Translations under genes and position numbers: made by a program
In this document: positions 20,008-20,402 of the stretch, piece by piece
Layout: each line of letters starts with the position of its first letter
Numbering within the stretch: the stretch's first letter is position 1
Notes under the pieces: model-generated
Seen by the model: only the letters and a program-made list of their open reading frames with translations
The model's database searches: none
Told to the model about the DNA's origin: nothing
Source: a virus
Direction: 5' to 3' (one strand)
IMG/VR virus record: IMGVR_UViG_3300006928_000147
Location: 1-20,402 of that record
DNA length: 20,402 nt

Positions 20008-20402
20008 TTTTGAGTTTACTAAAACACAAGCACAGGCAATATCTTATTTGTTAGATAAAAACACAACAGAAGTATTGTTTGGTGGCGCAGCAGGTGGTGG
20101 TAAAAGTTGGGTGGGATGTGCTTGGTTATTATTACAATGTATGAAATATCCTAATACAAGATATTTAATGGGTAGGTCTAAACTTGATTCACTTAAAAAA
20201 ACTACACTTAATACATTCTTTGAAGTATGCAAAACTTATGGGCTCAAGTCAGGTGTGCATTATAATTTTAATGGGGGTTCAAATATTATAACCTTTGTAA
20301 ATGGAGCTGAAATATTACTTAAAGATTTATTCTTATATCCTTCTGATAAGAACTTTGACAACTTGGGTTCACTAGAATTAACTGGAGCATTCATTGATGA
20401 GT
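19991..20402 (+). CDS. Terminase large subunit, 5' part only
   Basis: The reading frame opens at ATG 19991 inside the end of the small subunit gene and is still open at the window edge, giving 137 residues. It begins MGLNINFEFTKTQAQAISYL, and LFGGAAGGGKSW (about 29-40) is a clear Walker A motif of the packaging ATPase. The window edge cuts just after LTGAFIDE, the start of a Walker B motif ending in the catalytic glutamate. The C-terminal nuclease domain lies outside. This is the motor that pumps DNA into the prohead through the portal; here the portal gene is about 11 kb upstream rather than adjacent. Confidence 0.88.
   Translation, partial: MGLNINFEFTKTQAQAISYLLDKNTTEVLFGGAAGGGKSWVGCAWLLLQCMKYPNTRYLMGRSKLDSLKKTTLNTFFEVCKTYGLKSGVHYNFNGGSNIITFVNGAEILLKDLFLYPSDKNFDNLGSLELTGAFIDE

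Noticed and set aside
1-20402. CRISPR array, insertion sequence, integrase or attachment site
   Set aside because: No regularly spaced repeats, transposase or recombinase motifs, or flanking duplications were seen.

Overview
The window is one stretch of a tailed double-stranded DNA bacteriophage genome (or prophage), very A/T-rich, with every convincing gene on the + strand and tightly packed (many ATGA, GTGA and TAATG overlaps). A host in the Bacteroidetes, probably a flavobacterium, is suggested by four things: start codons preceded by A-rich leaders instead of Shine-Dalgarno sequences, a textbook Bacteroidetes promoter (TTG, 19 bases, TATGTTTG) at 11637-11666, a DUF3127-type OB-fold protein, and structural proteins of the kind seen in flavobacterial phages. 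No integrase, tRNA, rRNA, CRISPR array or insertion sequence was found.

Layout. 12-9865 is the virion block: tape-measure-like protein, XkdF-type prohead protease, acidic scaffold candidate, major capsid protein, two structural proteins separated by terminators, a small structural protein, a LamG-type adhesin, a large portal protein with an unusual C-terminal extension, and a head-tail connector candidate. 9865-11588 is a lysis block: two tiny basic ORFs, two holin candidates, an M15 peptidase endolysin, a calcineurin-like phosphoesterase and a 25-residue membrane peptide. 11691-13325 starts from the Bacteroidetes promoter, which overlaps an inverted repeat, and holds small early-type genes plus a possible ssDNA-annealing protein; it ends in a structured terminator. 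13410-16105 is replication and recombination: an SSB-like DUF3127 protein, a protein resembling DnaA domain IV, a winged-helix replication initiator, an HTH protein and a NinG-type nuclease. 16127-18246 holds a sigma-factor-like protein, two zinc-ribbon proteins, DUF3310 and small unknowns. 18272-20402 is a modification and packaging cassette: ParB-like protein, TET/JBP-type 2-oxoglutarate/Fe(II) dioxygenase, small terminase and the start of the large terminase, which runs off the window.

The two strongest leads are linked. (1) A two-part motif, (C/T)AAATAAA, 13 bases, TATTATATA, occurs four times: before the protease, scaffold, mid-virion and ParB/dioxygenase/terminase genes. The spacing is the same each time, and one copy follows directly after a terminator. 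In three copies the ATG lies at the same distance, where a transcript would be expected to start. This looks like a phage-specific late promoter, possibly read by the sigma-like protein at 16476 and giving leaderless mRNAs. (2) The dioxygenase has an intact HxD...H...R iron/2-oxoglutarate site and sits in the terminase operon, which suggests oxidative base modification coupled to packaging. Function calls rest on reading the translated sequences and remembered family features; no database search was possible.
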